Source of the DNA: an uncultured Acetatifactor sp.
GTDB taxonomy: Bacteria > Bacillota > Clostridia > Lachnospirales > Lachnospiraceae
Direction of reading: 5' to 3'
Assembly: GCA_947588205.1 (NCBI GenBank)
Contig: CANPYG010000015.1
Coordinates: 1-39,309, forward strand
DNA: 39,309 bases
Part shown: in pieces, positions 1 to 8,048 of the stretch
Layout: each line of letters begins with the position of its first letter
Position numbering within the stretch: position 1 is the stretch's first letter
The notes under the pieces: generated by a model
Databases searched by the model: none
Told to the model about the DNA's origin: nothing
Seen by the model: the letters and a program-made list of their open reading frames with translations, nothing else
Program-made: the position numbers and the translations under genes

Positions 1-1
1 T

Positions 2-1114
2 CATACGGCCTTCGTCAAGCTGCCCCAGTGGCTTACCGGCGATATGGTGGGACAGTTCGCGGACCGCGGAGACGCCATGGGCGTGGTTCCTTTCCCGAGA
101 CCGGACGATATGGCGGCTGACGATCCCAATTACCGGCAGCTGAACGACGCTACCGACTGCTATGGAATTCCCAAGGGCATTGACCCGGAGCGGACAGAGC
201 TGGCAGTCAAGGTTTTCAAGGAATATACCCAGTCCTATTATAAGGCAATGGCCGGTTCTGACAAGGCCATGGATTATCTGAGATCGGAGGATTCCGCCAG
301 AAATGAAGCAATCCGTCTGAACCTGGATGTTACCAATGAAGAATACGGCGCCAATATGTTCGCCGCGTTCCGTTACCTGGTGGAAGGCGACAATGCCTAT
401 GTCAACGATTTCAGCAAGAACGCCGGTATTTATGATTACTGGTCCCACGACATCCTGGGTTATTCCCTTTATGGAATTCAGGGTGCGCCGGATTACAGCG
501 TGCAGGTGGAAGCCCAGATGGGCGTGATCGAGGATATGATGGGCAATTACGCCACGATCCTGAGCGGCACCGAGATCAACGATAATGTCAAGCCGGTATT
601 TGAAAAGGTGGAAGGGGACGATATCCCGATGGCAGCCGGCACGGATCCCGCCTCCGTTGACTGGACCGCTTATGTGAAGGCCAGCGACAATATTGACGGC
701 GCGCTGGAAATCAGCACTGCGGCGGTGGATTACAGCGGCGTTGACTTTAATACCGTCGGCAAATATGACGGCGGCGTGCAGTACAGCATCCAGGATGCTT
801 CCGAGAACGAGGGCACCACATCCCTGAACATCATCGTTTATAACGGGGAGAATACCGCGGAGCCTACCCTGGTGCTGAAGGCTCAGGGAGACTATCGGAC
901 TCTGAGCGTCGATGAGGACACCTCTTCCATCAACTGGAAGGATGATTTTGTGGATCAGGCCACGGATGCGGACGGGTTGGATCTGAAGAACAGAATTTCC
1001 GCTGATCTGTCTGAGCTGGATACCACCACTCCCGGTTCCTATGAGGTAGTGATCTCTGTGAAGGACTACGCCGGAAATGAAGCCCAGCAGACCCTGGTAG
1101 TAACGGTTGAATAA
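2..1114 (+). CDS. ABC sugar-transporter solute-binding protein, C-terminal part with Ig-like tail (5' truncated by window edge)
   Basis: The reading frame is open to the first base of the window, so the start, signal peptide and N-terminal lobe lie outside it. The visible first ~190 residues look like the C-terminal lobe of a family-1 extracellular sugar-binding protein: a 'GDMVGQFADRGDAMGVVPFPRPDD' type stretch, then helices rich in Tyr, Asn and Asp. From about residue 200 (counted from base 2) two beta-rich repeats of ~80 residues follow ('VDWTAYVKASDNIDGAL...' and 'SINWKDDFVDQATDADGLDL...PGSYEVVISVKDYAGNEAQ'). These resemble DUF5011/HYR-type Ig-like domains. Such tails are unusual on a solute-binding protein and may act as a spacer or a wall or glycan contact. 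It is followed by a stem-loop and then a second, much larger binding protein, so it may serve one of the two permease pairs downstream. Confidence is good for the family and low for the ligand. Confidence 0.75.
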   Translation, partial: HTAFVKLPQWLTGDMVGQFADRGDAMGVVPFPRPDDMAADDPNYRQLNDATDCYGIPKGIDPERTELAVKVFKEYTQSYYKAMAGSDKAMDYLRSEDSARNEAIRLNLDVTNEEYGANMFAAFRYLVEGDNAYVNDFSKNAGIYDYWSHDILGYSLYGIQGAPDYSVQVEAQMGVIEDMMGNYATILSGTEINDNVKPVFEKVEGDDIPMAAGTDPASVDWTAYVKASDNIDGALEISTAAVDYSGVDFNTVGKYDGGVQYSIQDASENEGTTSLNIIVYNGENTAEPTLVLKAQGDYRTLSVDEDTSSINWKDDFVDQATDADGLDLKNRISADLSELDTTTPGSYEVVISVKDYAGNEAQQTLVVTVE

Positions 1115-1155
1115 TCAAAAGGGGTTCAGGCCCCGATAAGAAACTTAGAAGAAAT

Positions 1156-1203
1156 GGACTCTCGCTGCTGCAGATAAGTTTGTACTGGTGAGAGTCCGTT
1201 TTT
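1156..1203 (+). terminator. Intercistronic stem-loop with short T run
   Basis: GGACTCTC (1156-1163) is complementary to GAGAGTCC (1190-1197), giving an 8-bp stem with a 26-nt loop, followed by TTTTT at 1199-1203. It lies between the first binding-protein gene and the downstream operon. The long loop makes it a weak terminator. It may give partial read-through, or protect the 3' end of the upstream binding-protein message, so that the binding protein is made in excess over the permeases. Confidence 0.55.
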
Positions 1204-1222
1204 CAAAAAAGAGGACACCGTA

Positions 1223-4144
1223 ATGAAGCAAAAAAGAAAAATCCTGATTCTTGCAGTCCTGGCGATAGCCGTCCTTGGTCTGGGCGCATTTTTTGCGCTG
1301 CGGGGCTCCCGCGGCGGGGAAAAAAAGACGGTTCAGATAGAGGATTTTTATGAGACCTCATATCTGGAATACCTGAAGGCCAAGGGTTACGAAGGCGTTA
1401 CCTCTGAAGGAGGGTCAGGGGAGCTGTCGGGGAAAATACCCGCAGGCACCCAGGCGGTGGTGGATCTGAGCAGCTTTACCACCGAAGGCGCCATGGAAGC
1501 CGGCTGGGACGGAAAGGGCGTATCCACCTCCGAGCGGGGGAGCATTACCTGGCGCTTTGACGTGGCGGAGCCTGGCTTTTACAATATCCGTGTGACCTAT
1601 TGCCCTCTGCCGGGAACCGGATCCGGAATCGAGCGGGCGGTTTATCTGGACGGGGAGATTTGCTACAGCGGAATGAAGCAGATCGTTTTTTCGCGCCGCT
1701 TTACGGATGAGAATCCGCAGATCGCGGTAAAAAATGACAATGAGATCCGCCCCAGGGCCATGGAGCTTTATGAAGCCCAGACGACTTATATCGAAGATTC
1801 CCAGAGACGCAGCCTGGAGCCGTATCTGGTTTATTTAGGCAAGGGCACACATACCCTGACCTTTGAATCCACAAAAGAACCCATGGAGATTTTGGACATT
1901 ACCTTTGAAAGCAAGGAGAAACCCTCCTCCTATCAGGAGACGATGGGGACTCTTTCCAATAAATATGAAGTTTACGACGGGGATGTGATCTGCTGTCAGG
2001 CAGAGCGGGTAATGGATGCCACCACCCAGGTCGTGCGTTCCTCTTCCTCCATCACTGTCAGAAACAATGTTTCCGATCCGGAGCTGGTTCCTTATCATCC
2101 CTACCACATCGTATACAATACCATGGGCGGGGATAACTGGAAATATTCCGGGGATATCATCGAGTGGCAGGTGGAGGTGCCCGAGGAGGGTCTGTACCAT
2201 CTGGCATTCAAGGGCAGGCAGGGCTCCAACCGGGGTGTTACCTCCTACCGCAGGCTCAGGATCAATGGGGAAGTGCCTTTCTGGGAGGCGGAGGCCCTGC
2301 CCTTCCCCTACAGCATCGAGATGCAGAATTATGTCCTGGGGGAAGGATCTGAGGACGGTCCTTACCTGTTTTATCTGAAAAAAGGTACAAACACCATTTC
2401 CCTGGAGGTGGTGCTGGGGGCCTTTGGCGAGACCTATACCCAGGTCAGCGAGAGCGTCACCATCCTGAATGAAATGTACCGGCAGATCGTGCAGATCACA
2501 GGTACGGTTCCGGATCAGTACATCGATTATGAGATCACAAAAAAGCTGCCGGATTTTGTGGATACGGTGGAAAAAGAGAGCGAAAGGCTGAATTCCGTGC
2601 TGGAGGCACTGGTGGAGATCACCGGGGAAAAGGGAGAAAACGAGAACCTGGTGGAAAAAATGGCGGTTCAGCTGAAAAGCCTGTCCCAGGATCCGGAAAA
2701 GATCGCGTTAAGCGGGGAACTGAGCACCCTGAAGTCCAACATCACCTCCCTGGCCACATGGCTGATCCAGATTGCGGAGATGCCCCTGGAGCTGGACTCC
2801 CTCATGCTCTTTTCCGATGAGGCTTCCCTGAAGCCCGCCAAGGCAGGCGTCCTGAAAGGGATGCTCTATGATACCATCCGGTTCTTTGCCACCTTCTTTG
2901 TGGACGATACCCAGGTGGCCTCCGATGCGGAAACGGAAAAAGGGGCGGTGAAGGTATGGCTGCCTACCGGGCGGGATCAGGCCCAGGTGCTGAGGAATCT
3001 GATCGACGAACGGTTTACGCCGGAATATGAGATCGGGATCGACCTGGAGCTGGTGCCTATCGACGCGCTTCTGCCCTCCACCCTGGCGGGGATCGGACCG
3101 GATGTAGTGCTGAGCGTGGACCAGACGAAGATGATGGACTTCGCCATGAGGAACGCCCTGGTGGATCTGTCTTCCCTGGAAGGCTTCGATGAGGTGACAA
3201 GCGTTTATTTCCCCAGCGCCTTAGAGAGCGTTTCCTACCAGGAGAAAATCTTCGGGCTGCCGGAAACCCAGACCTTTTATATGATGTTTTACCGGACGGA
3301 CATTTTTCAAAACCTGGGGATAGAACCTCCCGCCACCTGGGATGAGCTGCGGAAGGTAATCCCCATCCTGCAGATGAACAATTATGACGTTTATGTTCCC
3401 GGGACCGGAATCCTGGCCTCCATGCTGGTACAAAAGGGCGGCGACCTGTACCTGGGGGAGGGCAAGACCTATGGCGTCGCCAGCGGCCTCTCCGAAGAGG
3501 TGGCCATGGATACCTTTAAGGAACTGACGGATTTCTATACCTCCTATAAGCTTCCCGTGACGGTGGATTTCGCCAATCGGTTCCGCACAGGGGAGGTGCC
3601 CCTGGGAATTGCGGAATATACCCAATATAACACCTTCCAGCTTCTGGCGCCGGAGATCAAGGGTCTGTGGTCCTTCGCCCCCATTCCCGGGGTGATCGGG
3701 GAGGACGGAACTGTGGACAATACGGTAACCTGTACCACGGTGCAGAGCATCATGCTAAACCGGGCCGTGGAGAGAGGGGTAACGCAGGAAGCCTGGACCT
3801 TCCTGAAGTGGTGGATGAGCACCGAGACCCAGCTGGAATACGCCAACGCCATAGAGGCCAGCCTGGGCACCTCGGCCAGGTACGCCACCGCCAACCGGGA
3901 GGTGCTGAAGCGCCTGCCCTGGGCCAGCAACGATATGGACAAGATCCTGGAGCAGTTCGCCCATACCAGAGGGATTCCTCCGGTTCCGGGACATTATATG
4001 ACCACCAGGATGATCGAATATACCTTTAACGACGTGGTTACCGGCGGGCGGAACCCCAGGGAGACCCTTTATCTGAACATTAAGGATATCGACCAGGAGC
4101 TTGCGAAAAAGAGGCAGGAATTCCTGGGGGATGCCGGAGAATAG
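1223..4144 (+). CDS. Membrane-anchored solute-binding protein fused to carbohydrate-binding-like modules
   Basis: 973 aa, about twice the normal length of a sugar ABC binding protein. Residues 1-30 form a basic start plus a hydrophobic segment (ILILAVLAIAVLGLGAFFAL) with no lipobox cysteine, so it is probably anchored as an uncleaved signal. Residues ~70-230 and ~250-405 look like two beta-sandwich modules of carbohydrate-binding type ('SITWRFDVAEPGFYNIRV', 'IEWQVEVPEEGLYHLAFKG', each with a 'YLGKGTHTL/YLKKGTNTI' strand). Residues ~410-570 are helical. Residues ~575-973 form a family-1 solute-binding domain (KVWLPTGRDQAQVL, GPDVVLSVDQ, PATWDELRK, WWMSTETQLEYA). RBS GAGGA lies before ATG 1223. 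The permease pair starts 12 nt after its stop, so it is the likely partner. The module assignments come from pattern recognition, not a profile search. Confidence 0.82.
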   Translation: MKQKRKILILAVLAIAVLGLGAFFALRGSRGGEKKTVQIEDFYETSYLEYLKAKGYEGVTSEGGSGELSGKIPAGTQAVVDLSSFTTEGAMEAGWDGKGVSTSERGSITWRFDVAEPGFYNIRVTYCPLPGTGSGIERAVYLDGEICYSGMKQIVFSRRFTDENPQIAVKNDNEIRPRAMELYEAQTTYIEDSQRRSLEPYLVYLGKGTHTLTFESTKEPMEILDITFESKEKPSSYQETMGTLSNKYEVYDGDVICCQAERVMDATTQVVRSSSSITVRNNVSDPELVPYHPYHIVYNTMGGDNWKYSGDIIEWQVEVPEEGLYHLAFKGRQGSNRGVTSYRRLRINGEVPFWEAEALPFPYSIEMQNYVLGEGSEDGPYLFYLKKGTNTISLEVVLGAFGETYTQVSESVTILNEMYRQIVQITGTVPDQYIDYEITKKLPDFVDTVEKESERLNSVLEALVEITGEKGENENLVEKMAVQLKSLSQDPEKIALSGELSTLKSNITSLATWLIQIAEMPLELDSLMLFSDEASLKPAKAGVLKGMLYDTIRFFATFFVDDTQVASDAETEKGAVKVWLPTGRDQAQVLRNLIDERFTPEYEIGIDLELVPIDALLPSTLAGIGPDVVLSVDQTKMMDFAMRNALVDLSSLEGFDEVTSVYFPSALESVSYQEKIFGLPETQTFYMMFYRTDIFQNLGIEPPATWDELRKVIPILQMNNYDVYVPGTGILASMLVQKGGDLYLGEGKTYGVASGLSEEVAMDTFKELTDFYTSYKLPVTVDFANRFRTGEVPLGIAEYTQYNTFQLLAPEIKGLWSFAPIPGVIGEDGTVDNTVTCTTVQSIMLNRAVERGVTQEAWTFLKWWMSTETQLEYANAIEASLGTSARYATANREVLKRLPWASNDMDKILEQFAHTRGIPPVPGHYMTTRMIEYTFNDVVTGGRNPRETLYLNIKDIDQELAKKRQEFLGDAGE

Positions 4145-4156
4145 GAGGGATGAGGC

Positions 4157-5065
4157 ATGAAAAAGAAAAAGAAAACGACCTTTCGGGAGGTATGGAAGAA
4201 GCACCGGCAGAAATACATCCTGATGCTTCCCTTCATCGTCCTGTTTGTGGTCTTCACACTGGTTCCGGTGCTGGTGTCCATTGTTTTAAGCTTTACCTCC
4301 TTTAACCTCATCGAAATGCCGAAGTTTGTGGGTCTTCGCAATTACATCAATCTTCTGGCCTTCGATTCGGTGTTCCTGATCGCGGTGAAGAATACGCTTT
4401 TGTTCGCCATCGTCACCGGTCCGGTAAGCTATCTGCTCTGCTTTGGCCTGGCCTGGCTGATCAACGAGCTGCCTCCCAAGGTGAGGGCGGTCATGACCCT
4501 GGTGTTCTATGCGCCCTCCATTTCAGGCGGGGCCTATATGATCTGGAAGCTCATCTTTTCTTCCGACTCCTATGGTTACGCCAACGCCCTTTTGATGAAC
4601 CTGGGGATCATACAGGAGCCCATCCTGTGGTTTGCCAATAAGGACTATATCATGCCCATCCTGATCGTCGTACAGCTGTGGCTCAGCATCGGCGTCAGCT
4701 TCTTAGCCTTTATCGCCGGCCTACAGAACGTGGACAGATCCCTTTATGAGGCGGGGCAGATGGACGGGGTGAAGAACAGATGGCAGGAGCTGTGGTACAT
4801 TACCCTTCCCCAGATGAAGCCCCAGCTGATGTTCGGCGCGGTGATGCAGATCACCCAGTCCCTTTCCGTGTCCAGCATTTCCATCGACCTGGTGGGCTTC
4901 CCCTCTGTGGATTACGCGGGGCACACGATCCTGACCCATCTTCATGACTACGGCAATCTGCGGTATGAAATGGGATATGCCTGCGCCATTGCAACGATAC
5001 TGTTTTTTATGATGATCTTCATCAACATCATCATCCAGAAGTTATTGAGAAAGGTCGCCTCATAA
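4157..5065 (+). CDS. Sugar ABC transporter permease, MalF/UgpA type (pair A)
   Basis: 302 aa inner-membrane permease with a basic N-terminus and about six hydrophobic segments. The cytoplasmic EAA loop that contacts the ATPase is clear: YEAGQMDGVKNRWQELWYITLP near residues 195-220. An RBS (GGAGGG) precedes ATG 4157. It sits 12 nt after the large binding protein and 1 nt before the second permease of the pair, so all three are almost certainly cotranscribed and form one importer. No ATPase gene is present anywhere in the window. Confidence 0.93.
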   Translation: MKKKKKTTFREVWKKHRQKYILMLPFIVLFVVFTLVPVLVSIVLSFTSFNLIEMPKFVGLRNYINLLAFDSVFLIAVKNTLLFAIVTGPVSYLLCFGLAWLINELPPKVRAVMTLVFYAPSISGGAYMIWKLIFSSDSYGYANALLMNLGIIQEPILWFANKDYIMPILIVVQLWLSIGVSFLAFIAGLQNVDRSLYEAGQMDGVKNRWQELWYITLPQMKPQLMFGAVMQITQSLSVSSISIDLVGFPSVDYAGHTILTHLHDYGNLRYEMGYACAIATILFFMMIFINIIIQKLLRKVAS

Positions 5066-5066
5066 G

Positions 5067-5957
5067 ATGAAAAAAGTATTCCTGGCCGTCCGGAAGGGAT
5101 GGAGAAAGTTCAAATTTAAGAGAAAGAACCGCAGCCTCGCCATGGATATCCTCCTGATCATCCTGTTGGGGTGCATCGGCCTGGTCAGTATCTGGCCGCT
5201 TTTATACATCATAAACGCCGCCTTTAAGCCCATGAGCGAGATTTTCCTTTTCCCGCCCAAGCTGTTTGTGCGCAATCCAACGCTGAATAACTTTTTTGAC
5301 CTGTCCGTCCTGATCTCGGAATCCAATGTGATCTTCGGCAGGTATCTGTTCAATACGATTTTCCTCACGGTGGTGGGGACGGGAGGAACCGTCCTGGTAG
5401 GCTCCATGGCGGCCTTCCCCCTGGCAAAATACCGGTTTCCGGGTTCCAAGGTCATGTCCAGCACCGTGGTATATTCCCTGATGTTCAACGGCACGGTGAC
5501 GGCGATTCCCAACTATATTATCATGTCCAGGCTGAACCTCATCAATACCTATTGGGCGGTGATCCTTCCCGTGGTGGGCGGGACCTTCGGGCTGTACCTG
5601 ATGCAGAACTTTATCGTCCAGGTGCCGGATGACCTGATCGAGGCCGCCAAGATCGACGGGATGAGCGAGTATGGCATTTTCTTTAAGATCATCATGCCTC
5701 TTTCCAGACCGGCATGGATCACTCTGATCATTCTTTCCTTCCAGTCCTTCTGGGGGAACACGGGAGGAACTTTCCTATATTCGGAGAAGCTCAAGCCGGT
5801 GAGCTATATGCTTTCCCAAGTGATCAATGGGGGGATCGCCAGAACCGGCGCCGCAGCTGCGGTCTCCCTGATCATGCTGGTAGTACCTGTTGTTGTCTTT
5901 GTCATTTCCCAGAGCAATGTGCTGGAGACTATGGCGACCTCCGGGCTGAAGGGATAG
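5067..5957 (+). CDS. Carbohydrate ABC transporter permease, MalG/UgpE type (pair A)
   Basis: 296 aa, the partner of the preceding permease, from which it is separated by one base. A lysine/arginine-rich head is followed by six hydrophobic segments. The EAA motif reads IEAAKIDGMSEYGIFFKIIMPLSRPAW near residues 190-215, as expected for the binding-protein-dependent transport inner-membrane family. The C-terminus 'SNVLETMATSGLKG' is typical of MalG-like permeases. The gene ends nine bases before the NHL-repeat gene. Confidence 0.93.
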   Translation: MKKVFLAVRKGWRKFKFKRKNRSLAMDILLIILLGCIGLVSIWPLLYIINAAFKPMSEIFLFPPKLFVRNPTLNNFFDLSVLISESNVIFGRYLFNTIFLTVVGTGGTVLVGSMAAFPLAKYRFPGSKVMSSTVVYSLMFNGTVTAIPNYIIMSRLNLINTYWAVILPVVGGTFGLYLMQNFIVQVPDDLIEAAKIDGMSEYGIFFKIIMPLSRPAWITLIILSFQSFWGNTGGTFLYSEKLKPVSYMLSQVINGGIARTGAAAAVSLIMLVVPVVVFVISQSNVLETMATSGLKG

Positions 5958-5966
5958 GTGGAAAAA

Positions 5967-7400
5967 ATGAAAAAATGGATGAAAATCATGTTATCGCTTG
6001 TCCTGGTCCTGGCGGTGTTTCCTGGGATCACGGCTCAGGCCAATACCATTGACAATCATTATACCTATGATTACTGGGGCGAGGAGATCCGCAGCATTCC
6101 TGCCTTTGAAAGGGTGTATACCATTGATGAGGACAGTATGAATGTGGCTCTTTCGAGCATGGACGATGTTGCTGCGGGAGGGGGACGGATCTTTTTGATC
6201 GACTCCCAGCAGTCCAGGATGAATGTATTTGACGATCGGTACGAATTTGTCACTTCGGTGAAGCTTCTAAGGAATGAGGACAACAAAATCGTCCTGGACG
6301 AGGCCGGTAATCAGGTGGCCCTTACGAATCCGGAAGGGGTATGGTTCCATGAAAAAGAGAATGAAATCTATATCGCGGATACCGGGGCGGAGCGCATCGT
6401 GGTGCTGGACGGCACGGATTATCACCTGAAACGGCTGATCACGAAGCCTGACAATATGGTGGGCGTGACCCAGTTCCGTCCCTCCAAGATCATTGTGGAC
6501 GATGCGGATAAGATTTATTTTGTGGTGCAGTCCGGGTTCGAAGGGATCGTGGAGCTGAACCAGTCGGGAACCTTTTCCCGGTATTTCGGCGTGAATAAGC
6601 CCAAGGTGGATCTGTGGGATTATTTCTGGAAGAAGATTTCCAGCGACGAGCAGAAGCCCAAGATGGCGAAGACCTATGCCCCGGCCTTTAACAATCTGTG
6701 CATCGACCAGGACGGCTTTATTTACGCCACCACCATCGATACCGCAGCCCAGGATCAGGTGTTCCGCCTGAATCCCAAGGGGGAAAACGTGCTGCGGGAA
6801 GAAGGCTACCAGAAGGTGGCGGGGGATCTTACAGTCAGCAACAGCTTCATAGACGTAGCCATCAACGACTACGGCGTTTACGCCCTGTTAGACCGGACCA
6901 CGGGCCGGATTTTCCTGTATGATTTCGACGGGGAGCTGATCAATATCTTCGGCAAAAACGGGGATCTGGACGGGGATTTCAAATCTCCTTCAGGAATCGC
7001 CTGGTTTGGGGACAAGCTGGTGGCGACGGACCAGTATCTGCGTTGCGCCTATGTATATGAGATGACCCGGTTCGGGGAGGCTGCCCTGGGGGCGGCCAGA
7101 TGCTATTATAACGGAGAATGGGAAGAATCCGCAGAATTATCCAAAGAGGCCCTGCGGCTGAACGCCAATTACGATCTGGCCTATATCGGCATTGGGAAGT
7201 ATTACCTGATGCAGGATGATTTCCAAAACGCCATGTATTATTTTAAGCTGGGGAATGATAAAACCTTTTATTCCCAGGCCTATAACGGAAGCAGGAACCT
7301 TTGGGTGCAGGATCATTTCGGGCTGATCCTTACGGCAATTCTATTGTGCGCCGGAGGGTTGGTCTATTCGGAATACCGATATTACAGGAAGAAGAGGTGA
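5967..7400 (+). CDS. NHL beta-propeller and TPR protein with C-terminal membrane anchor
   Basis: About 477 aa. An in-frame GTG at 5958 directly abuts the upstream stop, but the AGGTGG at 5956-5961 fits as ribosome site for ATG 5967, so I chose that start. The first ~25 residues are a signal peptide (IMLSLVLVLAVFPGITAQA). Residues ~50-365 contain repeated NHL/propeller strands ('NPEGVWFHEKENEIYIADTGAERIVVLD', 'PSKIIVDDADKIYFV', 'SPSGIAWFGDKLVATD'). Residues ~370-440 are TPR-like ('ALGAARCYYNGEWEESAELSKEAL', 'YDLAYIGIGKYYLMQDDFQNAMYYF'). A single membrane segment (LILTAILLCAGGLVYSEY) precedes a basic end. The propeller and TPR therefore face outside. It lies between two permease pairs and next to Yip1 and DUF5696 genes, suggesting an accessory part of the transporter. 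The actual function is unknown. Confidence 0.82.
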   Translation: MKKWMKIMLSLVLVLAVFPGITAQANTIDNHYTYDYWGEEIRSIPAFERVYTIDEDSMNVALSSMDDVAAGGGRIFLIDSQQSRMNVFDDRYEFVTSVKLLRNEDNKIVLDEAGNQVALTNPEGVWFHEKENEIYIADTGAERIVVLDGTDYHLKRLITKPDNMVGVTQFRPSKIIVDDADKIYFVVQSGFEGIVELNQSGTFSRYFGVNKPKVDLWDYFWKKISSDEQKPKMAKTYAPAFNNLCIDQDGFIYATTIDTAAQDQVFRLNPKGENVLREEGYQKVAGDLTVSNSFIDVAINDYGVYALLDRTTGRIFLYDFDGELINIFGKNGDLDGDFKSPSGIAWFGDKLVATDQYLRCAYVYEMTRFGEAALGAARCYYNGEWEESAELSKEALRLNANYDLAYIGIGKYYLMQDDFQNAMYYFKLGNDKTFYSQAYNGSRNLWVQDHFGLILTAILLCAGGLVYSEYRYYRKKR

Positions 7401-7404
7401 GAAC

Positions 7405-8043
7405 ATGGGCAGCAGTCTGGTGGATTTGAAAAATGCGGTGAGTCATCTGTTTTATACATTGTTCCACCCCTTTGACGGTTTCTTTGAAATGAAATTCCGT
7501 AAGAAGGGAAACAGGAAGCTTGCGCTTTTCCTGTTGGCGGTCTATGGGGTGTCATCTGTTTTTTCAACGCAGTACACAGGTTTTATCTTTAATGAATTTC
7601 CTCTGCATGAAATGAGGAGCGTGCAGCTGTTTCTGATGGCAGTGCTTCCGGTGGTGCTGTTCATCGTAAGCAACTGGAGCACTACCTCCCTGATGAACGG
7701 GAGCGGGTCCTTCAGCGACATTTTCATTATGACCTGCTATAGCCTGACCCCCCTCATCCTCTTTGATGTGACCACCACGCTTTTGAGCAATGTCATTATC
7801 CTGGAGGAAGGTCCTATCTTGACCGCTTTTCGTTATATCGGGGTACTCTGGTTCTGCTATCTGGTGTTCTGCGGGCTATGCACGATCCATGAATATACGG
7901 TTTCCAGGAATATCCTGACGCTGCTTGTGACGTTAGTGGCGGCGATCATTATCATTTTCCTGGTGATCCTGTATTTCACACTGATGGAAACGGTGATTGG
8001 GTTCTTAAGCACGATCACCACAGAAATATCGAAAAGGTGGTGA
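7405..8043 (+). CDS. Yip1-family multi-pass membrane protein
   Basis: 212 aa with about five hydrophobic segments (LALFLLAVYGVSSVF; LFLMAVLPVVLFIVSNW; LTPLILFDVTTTLLSNVII; YIGVLWFCYLVFCGLCTI; LTLLVTLVAAIIIIFLVILYF). A short cytoplasmic N-terminus ('HLFYTLFHPFDGFFEMKFRKKGN') is typical of bacterial Yip1-domain proteins. RBS GAGGTGAG precedes ATG 7405, four bases after the NHL gene stop. Its stop lies just before the DUF5696 start, so translation is probably coupled. The role of Yip1 proteins in bacteria is not established; its fixed place here argues for a role in assembling or stabilising the importer. Confidence 0.8.
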   Translation: MGSSLVDLKNAVSHLFYTLFHPFDGFFEMKFRKKGNRKLALFLLAVYGVSSVFSTQYTGFIFNEFPLHEMRSVQLFLMAVLPVVLFIVSNWSTTSLMNGSGSFSDIFIMTCYSLTPLILFDVTTTLLSNVIILEEGPILTAFRYIGVLWFCYLVFCGLCTIHEYTVSRNILTLLVTLVAAIIIIFLVILYFTLMETVIGFLSTITTEISKRW

Positions 8044-8048
8044 GTCGG

